Shown here: piece after piece, positions 50,765 to 59,147 of the stretch | Layout of the letters: each line of letters starts with the position of its first letter | How positions within the stretch are numbered: position 1 is the stretch's first letter | Assembly: GCA_002753515.1 (NCBI GenBank) | Contig: PEAK01000003.1 | Location: forward strand, 1 to 64,000 | DNA: 64,000 nt | Direction of reading: 5' to 3' | Source: Magnetococcales bacterium | Lineage (GTDB): Bacteria; Pseudomonadota; Magnetococcia; Magnetococcales; UBA8363 | Program-made: the position numbers and the translations under genes | The notes under the pieces: model-generated | Seen by the model: the letters and a program-made list of their open reading frames with translations, nothing else | Database searches by the model: none | Told to the model about the DNA's origin: nothing

Positions 50765-52480
50765 ATGATTAAATATTTTTCAACGGTGGGTGGTCGCATT
50801 TTGCTGCTCATCGGAATTGTGAACATTCTCAGTATGGCGGGGATGGTCGCCTTTTATGCCGACAGGCAGGAAGAGAGTATCCTGCAGCAGAATGAAAAAA
50901 GCCTGAACCTGACTGCCGAGACCGCGACACAGGGGTTGCGAGCGCTCATGCTGCGCGGTGACGCGGACATTGCCCAAAATTATGCAGACAATTTAAAAAA
51001 GGTCGGGACGATAGAAGATTTCCGTATCCTGCGCATTGACGGTAATGAGGCATTTTATGACAATAAAACAATAATATCTGTGAATAACAAATTAGGCAAA
51101 GAAGAATTTCAAACACGGGAGGACGAATCAGTTATTAATATTTTGCCAAATGACAATAAATATCTAGAAAAAGTTTTGGAGGAACGACGGCAGATTTCCT
51201 ATACGCAGCGAGAGCAGGGCATTGAAAAGTTGACTTTGCTCTTGCCAGTCATTGCCGAACAAAAATGTTTTCGTTGCCACGATAAGCAGCAGGCTGTACG
51301 TGGCGTATTGAAAGTGACAACCTCCTTGATGCCCGTGCGGGAGGCCATTCATGCAAGCCGTTCTCAGGCACTTATAATATTGGTTGGCTGTATTGTTGGC
51401 AGTCTTTTGTTGGTAGGACTTTTGATCCGTTGGTCTTTGGTGCAACGCATAACAATGGTTACGGCTGCCATGGAGAGAATTTCCCGTGGCGATTTTTCGC
51501 AGCGAATTCCGGTTTCAGGATTGCTGGAATTGGTCCGTATGGCTGAAAGTTTCAATATCATGACGGTTGAGGTTCTTCGGGGCTATTCTCGGCTGACCGA
51601 GGAACAAAACAAGCTGACCACGGTTATCCGATCGGCGCAAGAAGCCATTATTGTTACCAATGCTATTGGCGAGATCGTACTGATCAATCCTTCTGCCGAG
51701 CGTATTCTTGAGAAAACGTCAGATCAACTGCTTAAGGGAGGGTTCCTTTCGGTAGTTGATGATCCCGATTATGTACGGCGTTTCATTGAAATGGGTGGGT
51801 TGGGTTTGCCAGACACGTTGGTTTATAAAAATCGCGTGTTGAATTTTTTTGCGGCCACTATCTGTAACAATCAGAATCAACCGATTGGCAGTGCTGCGTT
51901 CATAAGGGATATCACTCAGGAAAAACGTTTGGAGGAAAAATTAAGGATCCTCTCTTATTCCGACAAATTGACCGGGCTATACAACCGGCGCCGTATGGAA
52001 GAATTGTTGGAAAAAGAGTATGAACGCGCCCGACGCTACAGCTTGCCGCTATCGATATTGTTCTTTGATGTGGATCATTTTAAAAAATTTAATGATACCT
52101 ATGGGCACGACATGGGGGATAAGGTGTTGGAAATGGTTGGCAAGGTTGCCAAAAATCATTGCCGCACGGTTGATTATGCTTGCCGTTACGGTGGCGAAGA
52201 ATTTTGCATCATTTTGACCGAAACCGAAGAGCGTGGCGCTTTTCATGCGGCGGACCGCTTTCGGCAGCAGTTGGCCTCTACAACCATTCGAGATGATATT
52301 CATGTGACTTGTAGCGTTGGTATTGCAACGTACCCCGGGGTCGTCAGTGATCCGGAAGTCGTTTGTGATGGATGGGAAACATTCCTTAAATTGGCTGATA
52401 ATGCCTTGTATGAGGCGAAAGCCCAGGGAAGGAACCGCGTGGTCCAATGGCGGCCTGGCATGATAAAAAAGAAGGGGTGA
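50765..52480 (+). CDS. Haem-binding (DUF3365/Tll0287-like) diguanylate cyclase with HAMP and PAS
   Basis: In this 571-residue paralogue of 8888-10657, a first helix (about 10-28) precedes a periplasmic domain with haem motif CFRCH near residue 172. A second helix (about 200-220), HAMP, PAS (about 285-390) and GGDEF follow. The active site is YGGEEF, with RTVD as an I-site five residues before it. It should make c-di-GMP under control of a covalent periplasmic haem. The converging neighbour is an ethylbenzene-dehydrogenase-like haem protein. Confidence 0.9.
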   Translation: MIKYFSTVGGRILLLIGIVNILSMAGMVAFYADRQEESILQQNEKSLNLTAETATQGLRALMLRGDADIAQNYADNLKKVGTIEDFRILRIDGNEAFYDNKTIISVNNKLGKEEFQTREDESVINILPNDNKYLEKVLEERRQISYTQREQGIEKLTLLLPVIAEQKCFRCHDKQQAVRGVLKVTTSLMPVREAIHASRSQALIILVGCIVGSLLLVGLLIRWSLVQRITMVTAAMERISRGDFSQRIPVSGLLELVRMAESFNIMTVEVLRGYSRLTEEQNKLTTVIRSAQEAIIVTNAIGEIVLINPSAERILEKTSDQLLKGGFLSVVDDPDYVRRFIEMGGLGLPDTLVYKNRVLNFFAATICNNQNQPIGSAAFIRDITQEKRLEEKLRILSYSDKLTGLYNRRRMEELLEKEYERARRYSLPLSILFFDVDHFKKFNDTYGHDMGDKVLEMVGKVAKNHCRTVDYACRYGGEEFCIILTETEERGAFHAADRFRQQLASTTIRDDIHVTCSVGIATYPGVVSDPEVVCDGWETFLKLADNALYEAKAQGRNRVVQWRPGMIKKKG

Positions 52481-52516
52481 GATAAATATCAGTTATATTA
52501 TGAGATGTGATGCCCA

Positions 52517-52546
52517 TGGGGCCGGGGATGTTGATTTTCGGCCCCA
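52517..52546. terminator. Hairpin terminator between convergent genes
   Basis: TGGGGCCG and CGGCCCCA form a perfect 8-bp stem with a 14-base loop, between the stop codons of the cyclase (+) and the haem protein (-). Confidence 0.6.
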
Positions 52547-52570
52547 CGGTGCTGGGTTGCAAAGCTAAGC

Positions 52571-53539
52571 TCAGGGTGGAAAAACTAGATTGATGGTATC
52601 AGAAACGCTCTTATGTTCATTAGCAGCACGGTTGAAGACTGCAACTGCCGATAAGATGGTTTTTCCCTGACCCAGTACGGCATCATCATCGTGACCTGTA
52701 TTCAAAAGGCGTGACATTTCAAGGTGCCAATACCCATCTTTCCACACGCCCACCGCCCTGACATCAGCAATACTCCCTGATGGATTCGCGGCCAAAGTAA
52801 TACTGGGTTCTTCGTCCTTTTGACGTTCTTTCGGGGCGCGAAGGTTGGTGTAAACAGGGGTGCCCGCATCGCTACGGTTCATAATGGAAACGACACCATA
52901 GGGGCTTTCATACTCAGCAGCTCCTTCGGTGGGATTGAGTGTGATGATTTGATAACGGTCTTCGGCAAGACCAGCCGCATTGGAGCGTCCGGCAGTCCAA
53001 TGCCAGATGTCCACACGATAATCTTTGCCACTCAACATGCAGGAGTCATAGTCGCCGTCGAGTTGAAAACGAACGGCGAAACCATCGTCAAGCTGTTTGT
53101 TATCTTTTTGATAACCCGTTTCTGTCCAACGCCAGGGACGGAAAACAGTATCCGCAGTCTTATCGGGCCAGCGGGCTGCCATGTAATAACGGTCTCCATG
53201 GACGCCGACTCTGAGTTCGACATCCAATGTTCCTGTCACATTATTGGAATCATGCTCCACAGCGGGATGAACCGTTACCGTGAAGCTTTCTTTGCTCAGG
53301 TTGGGCCACTCGTCCAATTGACCGTCGATGACGGGAGCGGCGCTCAGAACAGGTACATGGATCGTTTTCGCGGGGCCCATGGTGGCTGGTTTCAGGGGGG
53401 CGGAACCATCTTTCGCCAGGGCCGTACCTGACCAAGCCCCCATGATCAGAGGCAGCGTGATACCCAGTGCGGCCAATTTCCGTGTTCGGGGGGATGGCGA
53501 AGCGTGCAGCCGATCACTCAGGAAAGGGATATTATTCAA
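52571..53539 (-). CDS. Exported ethylbenzene-dehydrogenase-like haem-binding protein (paralogue 2)
   Basis: I start at a TTG (53539) that overlaps the cupredoxin gene by 8 bases and follows GGAGGGAG; 322 residues. A signal peptide (LAALGITLPLIMGAWSGTALA) precedes IHVPVLSAAPVIDGQLDEWP, MAARWPDKTADTVFRPWRW, FAVRFQLDGDYDSCML, YRVDIWHWTAGRSNAAGLAEDRY and WHLEMSRLLNTGHDDDAV. It is highly similar to 23957-24943. The fold resembles the b-haem subunit of ethylbenzene dehydrogenase-type enzymes, but no catalytic subunit is nearby, so it may act as an electron carrier or haem sensor. Co-translation with a cupredoxin suggests a redox pair. Confidence 0.8.
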   Translation of the reverse strand: MNNIPFLSDRLHASPSPRTRKLAALGITLPLIMGAWSGTALAKDGSAPLKPATMGPAKTIHVPVLSAAPVIDGQLDEWPNLSKESFTVTVHPAVEHDSNNVTGTLDVELRVGVHGDRYYMAARWPDKTADTVFRPWRWTETGYQKDNKQLDDGFAVRFQLDGDYDSCMLSGKDYRVDIWHWTAGRSNAAGLAEDRYQIITLNPTEGAAEYESPYGVVSIMNRSDAGTPVYTNLRAPKERQKDEEPSITLAANPSGSIADVRAVGVWKDGYWHLEMSRLLNTGHDDDAVLGQGKTILSAVAVFNRAANEHKSVSDTINLVFPP

Positions 53540-53996
53540 TTTGCAAGGCTCCCTCCATTCCTTGTTTACGATGGTCTTCGATGGTGCAGTACGCCGTATA
53601 GTTGCCCTTGATGACGGGTACGAAAAACAGTTCCAGAGTACCATTGGCCATGACTTCCAGTGCAAGCAGATGCGGTGCCTTGATTTCCCCTTGTTTAGGG
53701 GCTTCCACTTTGCGGGTGCTGATGGCCATGTAAAATTCGGGTGCGGTGAAATAATGCGCCTTTTCCCCTTCATTTTTCAGGACCAGCTTATAAGCTTTTC
53801 CGGCTTTGAAGGTGATGCGACCGGGTGTATAGCTATGTTCGTTGAGGGTGATGGTTACGGTCTCCATCTCCTTCCAATTGGCTTCGTTGACAATTTTTTC
53901 ACGTTGCGCGATTGGGTCCAGAACATCGGCGGTTGCAAAACCGGTGATGACGATCACGATCAATGCGGCCCATGAGGTCAGTGTGATTTTTTTCAC
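53532..53996 (-). CDS. Periplasmic cupredoxin (type 1 copper protein)
   Basis: I choose GTG 53996 (GGAGA eight bases upstream) over ATG 54011; 154 residues. A signal peptide (SWAALIVIVITGFATA) is followed by a plastocyanin-like domain. Candidate copper ligands are His in GEKAHYFTAPEF, then Cys, His and Met in YCTIEDHRKQGMEG, the usual H...C-x(n)-H-x(n)-M order. It should carry single electrons in the periplasm. Confidence 0.82.
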   Translation of the reverse strand: MKKITLTSWAALIVIVITGFATADVLDPIAQREKIVNEANWKEMETVTITLNEHSYTPGRITFKAGKAYKLVLKNEGEKAHYFTAPEFYMAISTRKVEAPKQGEIKAPHLLALEVMANGTLELFFVPVIKGNYTAYCTIEDHRKQGMEGALQIE

Positions 53997-54139
53997 GTGG
54001 GATCTCTCCATGAAAAAGTTGTATGGGATTCCAGGTCACTGTTTCCAGGTTTGCTATCAGATGGCTGCGCTTGATCCGAAGGCGCTTATTATTTGCTACT
54101 TGAACGAGAGTGTTATTGTTGTGCAGGCAGGGTGACCTG

Positions 54140-54760
54140 TCAATGATTTCTACCGATGAAGCGGCGACTGTAAGGGGGAAGATTGTTTTGGATTGTCAGG
54201 ATATGGTTGAGAATGTTTTTCTGGGTCTGTGGATTATCGCAGGTGTTGATGTCGATGGTGTTCAGGACCGTACGTATAGTCAGTGCCCGTTGACGTTCTC
54301 CCTGAAGCCAGGTCTGAATCATCCCCAATGCTTTGTGTTTGGTTCCGAGGTTGGTCTGTTGGTCACGAAAATCGAGGTCGGCAATCTGATCGGCATGAGA
54401 ACCAAACGCAGTCAGAATGGAGCGTACGTAGGTGACCCAAAGGCGATCAGCGATCAACAATGCCGTGAGGTTGACCAGCAGGGATATACCGATAACCCAC
54501 CCGGTTTCGGTGAGCATGGTTGAAAAAACATCGGAGGAAGTCCCTCTGTGGATGCGGTACAGGTTGGCGTCAATCAGGGTGCTGAAACGGTGATAAAGAT
54601 AGAACAGACCGGCGGCCATGATGGTCAATTCCAGTGCCAACAGGGCCAACAGCATGCGCATCTGAATTTTGTAATCGACATAGCGGACCCCCAACTGGCT
54701 GAACGGAAAGGAGAGGATCGACCGCTTGGTATGAGGTACATGGTTATCTGGATGATCCAT
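54140..54760 (-). CDS. Two-helix membrane protein with HAMP-like segment, no output domain
   Basis: The 206-residue protein has helices near 36-55 and 87-108 with a short periplasmic loop. A HAMP-like cytoplasmic segment (VTYVRSILTAFGSHADQIADLDF) and coiled-coil tail follow. It resembles the membrane part of a sensor without kinase or cyclase. It begins 12 bases after the 7-heme cytochrome gene. A similar small protein precedes that gene (55536-56114). The pair may assemble with the cytochrome; the function is unknown. Confidence 0.72.
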   Translation of the reverse strand: MDHPDNHVPHTKRSILSFPFSQLGVRYVDYKIQMRMLLALLALELTIMAAGLFYLYHRFSTLIDANLYRIHRGTSSDVFSTMLTETGWVIGISLLVNLTALLIADRLWVTYVRSILTAFGSHADQIADLDFRDQQTNLGTKHKALGMIQTWLQGERQRALTIRTVLNTIDINTCDNPQTQKNILNHILTIQNNLPPYSRRFIGRNH

Positions 54761-54772
54761 CGGGTTGTATCC

Positions 54773-55534
54773 TCACAAGTCGTGGCAGACAAGGCAAAGT
54801 TCCGAATGTTTTTTGGGTACGACCAGTCCACCATGTTCTTTGCTATAGCCGACGTGGCAGGAGATACAGCTTATCTTGCCATTGGGCAGGACGATGCTCT
54901 TGGGTAATTGGTCCACAGGGCGGTATCCACCATAGGATGTTGCTGCCTGGTAGGATTTGCCGATGGGATGGTTGATGGAACTTGATTTGTGGCGCATCAA
55001 TCCCAAAGAGTCAATACCGACTTGGTTTTTATCGGCTTTTTCATCATGACAGCTCATGCAATGGAGCGAGAACGTGTCCAGATGGAGGATGGCAGAGGTG
55101 TTTTTCGCATCCAGGTGACCAGCTCCGGCGAGTGAGGCTCCCTGATCCGGCATTTTTTCAAAAAATTCTTTGTTGTGGCAAGCCAGGCAAAAGGGGGCTC
55201 CTGAAACCGTTGTACGCATAAGCCTTGCCTGGGTTCCATGGACACTATGACAGGAGCTGCATGTCAAATCGCCTTTCCAGTCGAGGGGATATTCTTTGGG
55301 CAGGGGACGATTCGGGATGAAGCCGCTGGGGTGACTGAGAAGGATGGCCTGAGCGTGACAGGTTCCGCATAATTTTTCCTGGCTGGCGACCAGTACGGAG
55401 GCATTGGCGGCAGTTACTTCTGTGGCTACGTGGCACGTGACACAGGGGGTGTTGGCGATATGCACCCCCGTTGTACCCGCCATTCCCAGGAATAGGAAAA
55501 CGATCGCAATGGGCAGGAGGAGAACAATCCACAT
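54773..55534 (-). CDS. Membrane-anchored heptaheme c-type cytochrome
   Basis: The 253-residue protein starts at ATG 55534 (the upstream gene stops one base earlier). An N-terminal helix (WIVLLLPIAIVFLFLGMAG), possibly uncleaved, is followed by seven haem motifs: CVTCH, CGTCH, CSSCH, CLACH, CMSCH, CISCH and CLVCH. Additional histidines (VHGT, LSHPSG, NHPIGKS, PKKHSE) can ligate the haems. It probably transfers electrons at the periplasmic face of the inner membrane. It lies between two HAMP-like proteins, which is unusual for a simple electron carrier. Confidence 0.88.
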   Translation of the reverse strand: MWIVLLLPIAIVFLFLGMAGTTGVHIANTPCVTCHVATEVTAANASVLVASQEKLCGTCHAQAILLSHPSGFIPNRPLPKEYPLDWKGDLTCSSCHSVHGTQARLMRTTVSGAPFCLACHNKEFFEKMPDQGASLAGAGHLDAKNTSAILHLDTFSLHCMSCHDEKADKNQVGIDSLGLMRHKSSSINHPIGKSYQAATSYGGYRPVDQLPKSIVLPNGKISCISCHVGYSKEHGGLVVPKKHSELCLVCHDL

Positions 55535-55535
55535 C

Positions 55536-56114
55536 TTATAGTTTAACAAGGCTGTCCAGTTCCTTGAGCTTTTGCAGATTGTGTCGCAATCCATCGCCTA
55601 AATTGGGCTGTTCCAGTGCCAATTGTACACGAATGAGTTCCACCGATTCGCTGAAGGTATCGTAGTGATATTGTAAACGGTTGGCTGCCCCTGCCAAGCG
55701 CAGATGTTCATTTTTCAAGTCATCGGTACTTGCCAGGTCGCCAACGGAACAGGGGCCATTTTCAATTTGCCGCATCAACGCTTGAGTGAATTGGTGCAGA
55801 GGACCTGCAACGCGGTAGGTGCTGTAAATGGCAATCATCCAGGTGACCAATCCTGTCATGGTCAACAAGATGGAACCGGAAATGATAAGGGCTGGTTTGA
55901 GTTGTTGCCGGGTCATGATCAACGAGTGGAAAATACTCGCATAGTCATTACCTGGAGACGATTCGAGGTAAAGAAGCGTCGCTGTGAAGACGATACCGGA
56001 GGAGAGTCCCGTCCACAGGGCCAATTTGGCCACCAAGTGCAGATGGCCTACCATGACAGGGGGAGGGTGGTTGAGGGGATTGACGGATTCGACGTTGGCA
56101 GCAGAATCTGGCAT
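55536..56114 (-). CDS. Two-helix membrane protein with HAMP-like YRVAGPL motif
   Basis: The 192-residue protein has helices near 27-48 and 73-97, then YSTYRVAGPLHQFTQAL, a HAMP-start motif, and a helical tail. No output domain is present. Similar small HAMP-like proteins occur near cytochromes in some metal-respiring bacteria, from memory. It is the first gene of the operon. Copy 4 of the REP/MITE element ends about 18 bases before the start codon, so it may alter the promoter. Confidence 0.72.
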   Translation of the reverse strand: MPDSAANVESVNPLNHPPPVMVGHLHLVAKLALWTGLSSGIVFTATLLYLESSPGNDYASIFHSLIMTRQQLKPALIISGSILLTMTGLVTWMIAIYSTYRVAGPLHQFTQALMRQIENGPCSVGDLASTDDLKNEHLRLAGAANRLQYHYDTFSESVELIRVQLALEQPNLGDGLRHNLQKLKELDSLVKL

Positions 56115-56131
56115 TGAGTATTTCCCCAGGG

Positions 56132-56312
56132 TTTAAATCGCAGCCATCTTGGCATGTGTAGTTATTGTCATCCCCGCCCCCGATTAAAGCATTCGAGGGC
56201 AGGCTTCAGCGGGGATCCAGGAAACCTACACACCATTCCCTAGCTTTTTGGATTCCCGCTTTCGCGGGAATGACGCTGAAAAACTATATATTCCGTACTG
56301 GTTGCGGTGTAG
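56132..56312 (-). mobile_element. REP/MITE-like element, copy 4 (181 bp, reverse orientation)
   Basis: The ends read TTTAAATCGCAGCCATCTTG and GGTTGCGGTGTAG, an inverted version of copies 1-3. It contains both palindromic modules plus about 30 extra bases inside one. It is the most diverged full copy. Confidence 0.7.
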
Positions 56313-56367
56313 AATCCTTCAGATTGTGGAACGGACAACGTGATTATTTAGAGAAGGCGTCCTTTGA

Positions 56368-57384
56368 TTAATTATCGGAACGTTCCTCCATAATTTTCCA
56401 ACGGCCATCTTCCAATACCATGGCCAGGGTTTTCTGACCGGAATCCTTATGGTTGGCCGCACGATAATCCTGTTTAAACACGGCCTGGGCATGTGTTGGA
56501 TCAATAACGGTAATCTTGATTTTGGAAAGGGTAACGCGGATGGTGCCCGCTTGATTGATCACCTGGTTACGCCGAGTTTCCCAGGCGTCCCGACTGTTGA
56601 AGGAGGACGGGACACGAAATTGGGAAGAGTAGGCGCTGAGGTAGCCACGGGAATTTTTTTCAGACCAATCCTTGGCCCATTGCAGGATACTGGCCTCGAC
56701 GTCATTTTTAACGTTGGGAGTGGTTTGCTCGGCTGTTTTGGTTGGTGCAGGTTCTGTTTGTGTCGTTGTTACGGGTGCTGCTTGGGGTGCTGGACCATGT
56801 CGTTTGGAGGGGGTGGTCGGCGCAGCTTCTTTCTGGCTGTTGTTTTCGCTGGCATTATTGGGGCCTTGTTGGGCGAATAATTTGCGAATGACATCCAGCT
56901 TGGTTTGGGCGGTGCGGTTTTGGGAATCCTGGGACAATGCTTTGCCATAGGCCTGAGAAGCCATTTTTGCGTAGATATCGCCCAGATTTTCCTGGGCGGT
57001 GCCATAGGTTGGAAGGGTTTTGATGGCCTTTTTCAATGATTCGGCAGCCTCTTCATACTGTCCTTTCTCGGCGTAGAGGACAGCCAGATTATTATAGGGC
57101 TCTGGGAGGCTGGGGTAATCCGCGCTCAATGATTTGAACGTGGTGATGGCCTCATCGGGATGTTTTTGCTCTGTCTGGATCAGTCCTTTGAGGAAACGTC
57201 CCTGGGGATCTTTAGGATTTTTCTGGAGATAGGCATCGAGTTTGGTCATTGCTTCCTGGAAGCGTTTTTGATCTGCCATGGCATAGATATCATCGATCTC
57301 TGCTGCGTGGCCCCAGGTTACTGGCCAAAGCAGGATACCCACGAGGATGATGACGGCATGTTTCCTATGCGACCAGTCCGGCAT
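56368..57384 (-). CDS. Exported TPR protein with SnoaL/Cds6-like C-terminal domain
   Basis: I use ATG 57384 (GGAG upstream); 338 residues. A signal peptide (AVIILVGILLWPVTWGHAAE) is followed by TPR units (about 30-165: FQEAMTKLDAYLQKNPKDP, PDEAITTFKSLSADYPSLP, YEEAAESLKKAIKTLP). A Thr/Pro/Gln-rich linker leads to a C-terminal SnoaL-like domain (VEASILQWAKDWSEKNSRGYLSAYSSQF, VFKQDYRAA, LEDGRWKIMEER). Such pairs occur in envelope or glycan-associated proteins. It lies downstream of the glycosyltransferase cluster on the same strand. Confidence 0.83.
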   Translation of the reverse strand: MPDWSHRKHAVIILVGILLWPVTWGHAAEIDDIYAMADQKRFQEAMTKLDAYLQKNPKDPQGRFLKGLIQTEQKHPDEAITTFKSLSADYPSLPEPYNNLAVLYAEKGQYEEAAESLKKAIKTLPTYGTAQENLGDIYAKMASQAYGKALSQDSQNRTAQTKLDVIRKLFAQQGPNNASENNSQKEAAPTTPSKRHGPAPQAAPVTTTQTEPAPTKTAEQTTPNVKNDVEASILQWAKDWSEKNSRGYLSAYSSQFRVPSSFNSRDAWETRRNQVINQAGTIRVTLSKIKITVIDPTHAQAVFKQDYRAANHKDSGQKTLAMVLEDGRWKIMEERSDN

Positions 57385-57428
57385 GGCTGACTCCAAAGAA
57401 GGTAATATTTTTTTCAAGGGACAATATG

Positions 57429-59147
57429 CTATTTGGGTGGCGTTGTCAATATAATGTCAGGTTCAAGAGGGGGGAGAAGTCGATAGAGGGCGTAGTGGAA
57501 ATTGGACACTTGATAGTCTACGACCAACTCGTGGCGGTAGCGTTCGAGGAGACGGGTGCAAAAACCGTTTTGCAGGGGATCGGCGACGTTGCACCAAAAA
57601 TTGTAGTGAAAATAGACGCCTCCGCGAAAGCGTTGAAAATAATAGTGCATGGCCTGGTTGGGTTCCTCCAGGGCAATGGAAGCCTGGGCAGCATTGTTAC
57701 CCCACAGATGAAACATGCTGGGGTTATGGGTCAGGATCATGGCATCATTGGGTATTATCTTAGCCATTTCATGGGCGTGGTAATGATCGGCGCGTGCGGC
57801 CCAGGCTTCGCTGGTGATGGCGCGAACCTTGGGAAGAAAGGGGAGAAAGGCCAGCAACAGCAATAATGTCATGATGGTATACCACTGGCGTGCGGGGCGC
57901 CGTGTCATCGTCGCCAACCTGTGACCGATGGCCTGAGTGGCTCCCCCAGCCAGCAAAGCCAGTGGCAGGTGGGAGGGGATGGCAAACCGTATGTCGGCAC
58001 CATAATCGTACCGACCGGCATAAAAGAATAAAAAGATTCCCCAAAACAGGAGAAACCATATCCAGAGCAGCATCTGTCCGCGCCATGAACGCCGTTGTAA
58101 TACCCCCGCCAAGGCCAGCAGGGTGAACAGTGTTGGGAACTGTATATTATTGAAATAATAATTAAAATTTACAGAAAAATTATGCCAGAAATAGGCAGGA
58201 GCAAAGGGGGTGGTACTGCTGCCCCAAGGATTTTCATGGACCAGGAGGGCATGCATGAATACGGGTAAGATAAGGAAGGCAAACACCCCCAGGAACAGAT
58301 AACATCGGGATTGTAGGAAAAAACGCGGCCATTGAAGTAATATTAGGACAAATGATACCACGAGTATCAGACTGTTTTCCGGGCGCATGTGCAAACTGAA
58401 GGCGGCGATACTTGTAAAAAGCAGCAAGGCGACGTTGCTTTTTTTTTGTGCGGCGTGCAGTCCCGCCAGAACGGCCAGGGCGGCACTGACCGCTGCTGCC
58501 GGCTCGGCTGCGGTGGTATTGAACCAGTGGAGATTTTGCGGGATCATGACGGTGATCAGCGCCGCGAACAAGCCGGCCCAGAGGCTATGGAACACATGGA
58601 TGGCAATGGCAAACACGGTCACTGTTGCCACACCGAGGAGGAGATTGTTCAACAGGAATGCGGCGTGTTCATGGACTCCGAGCAGTTGATACACGGTGGA
58701 TACCAGGAAGGGGAACCCGTTGGGTTGTTTGTTGTATTCACCCCGTTGGCAGTAAAAGACGCCATATTCCTGATATCCTTCATTGCACATTTGCGCCTGG
58801 TTGGACCACACCATGTTCATGGCGATGCCCTGATAAATATCTTCATCGTAGAATATGCGATGGGTTGCCGGTGCCACCCATGCCGCCATCAGGGAGCCGG
58901 CGACTGCCAACAGCAGCAGCCCCCGTCGCACGGTTGGGGGCAGATGCCGGGCAAAACGAAGCAGGGATTGTCCGTTCAACAAGGTGGCAACGAGGATCAG
59001 TACCCAATGGGCATAAAGTAACCGGGGGGTGTGGTCCTGGAGGAAGGTTTGGATATCGGGTAGGGGCAGGGCGGCCACCCACCCATAGAGGCCCGCCAGG
59101 AGTCCATAGCCCGGAACCAGGAACCACCATGCCGGTTTGTTGTTCAT
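57429..59147 (-). CDS. GT-C (GT39/ArnT-like) membrane glycosyltransferase
   Basis: The 572-residue protein has about 12 membrane helices. After the first helices a loop carries RIFYDEDIYQGIAMNM, where the Asp-Glu matches the catalytic motif in the first periplasmic loop of GT39-type enzymes that use lipid-linked sugars. A long C-terminal periplasmic part begins near 440. The ATG directly follows the carbamoyltransferase stop codon. The acceptor could be protein, lipid A or a polysaccharide. Confidence 0.8.
   Translation of the reverse strand: MNNKPAWWFLVPGYGLLAGLYGWVAALPLPDIQTFLQDHTPRLLYAHWVLILVATLLNGQSLLRFARHLPPTVRRGLLLLAVAGSLMAAWVAPATHRIFYDEDIYQGIAMNMVWSNQAQMCNEGYQEYGVFYCQRGEYNKQPNGFPFLVSTVYQLLGVHEHAAFLLNNLLLGVATVTVFAIAIHVFHSLWAGLFAALITVMIPQNLHWFNTTAAEPAAAVSAALAVLAGLHAAQKKSNVALLLFTSIAAFSLHMRPENSLILVVSFVLILLQWPRFFLQSRCYLFLGVFAFLILPVFMHALLVHENPWGSSTTPFAPAYFWHNFSVNFNYYFNNIQFPTLFTLLALAGVLQRRSWRGQMLLWIWFLLFWGIFLFFYAGRYDYGADIRFAIPSHLPLALLAGGATQAIGHRLATMTRRPARQWYTIMTLLLLLAFLPFLPKVRAITSEAWAARADHYHAHEMAKIIPNDAMILTHNPSMFHLWGNNAAQASIALEEPNQAMHYYFQRFRGGVYFHYNFWCNVADPLQNGFCTRLLERYRHELVVDYQVSNFHYALYRLLPPLEPDIILTTPPK

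Noticed and set aside
53540-53773. N-terminal extension of the haem-protein frame at 52571-53539
   Set aside because: It overlaps the cupredoxin gene; its sequence is not signal-like, and a TTG with a strong ribosome binding site precedes a clear signal peptide.
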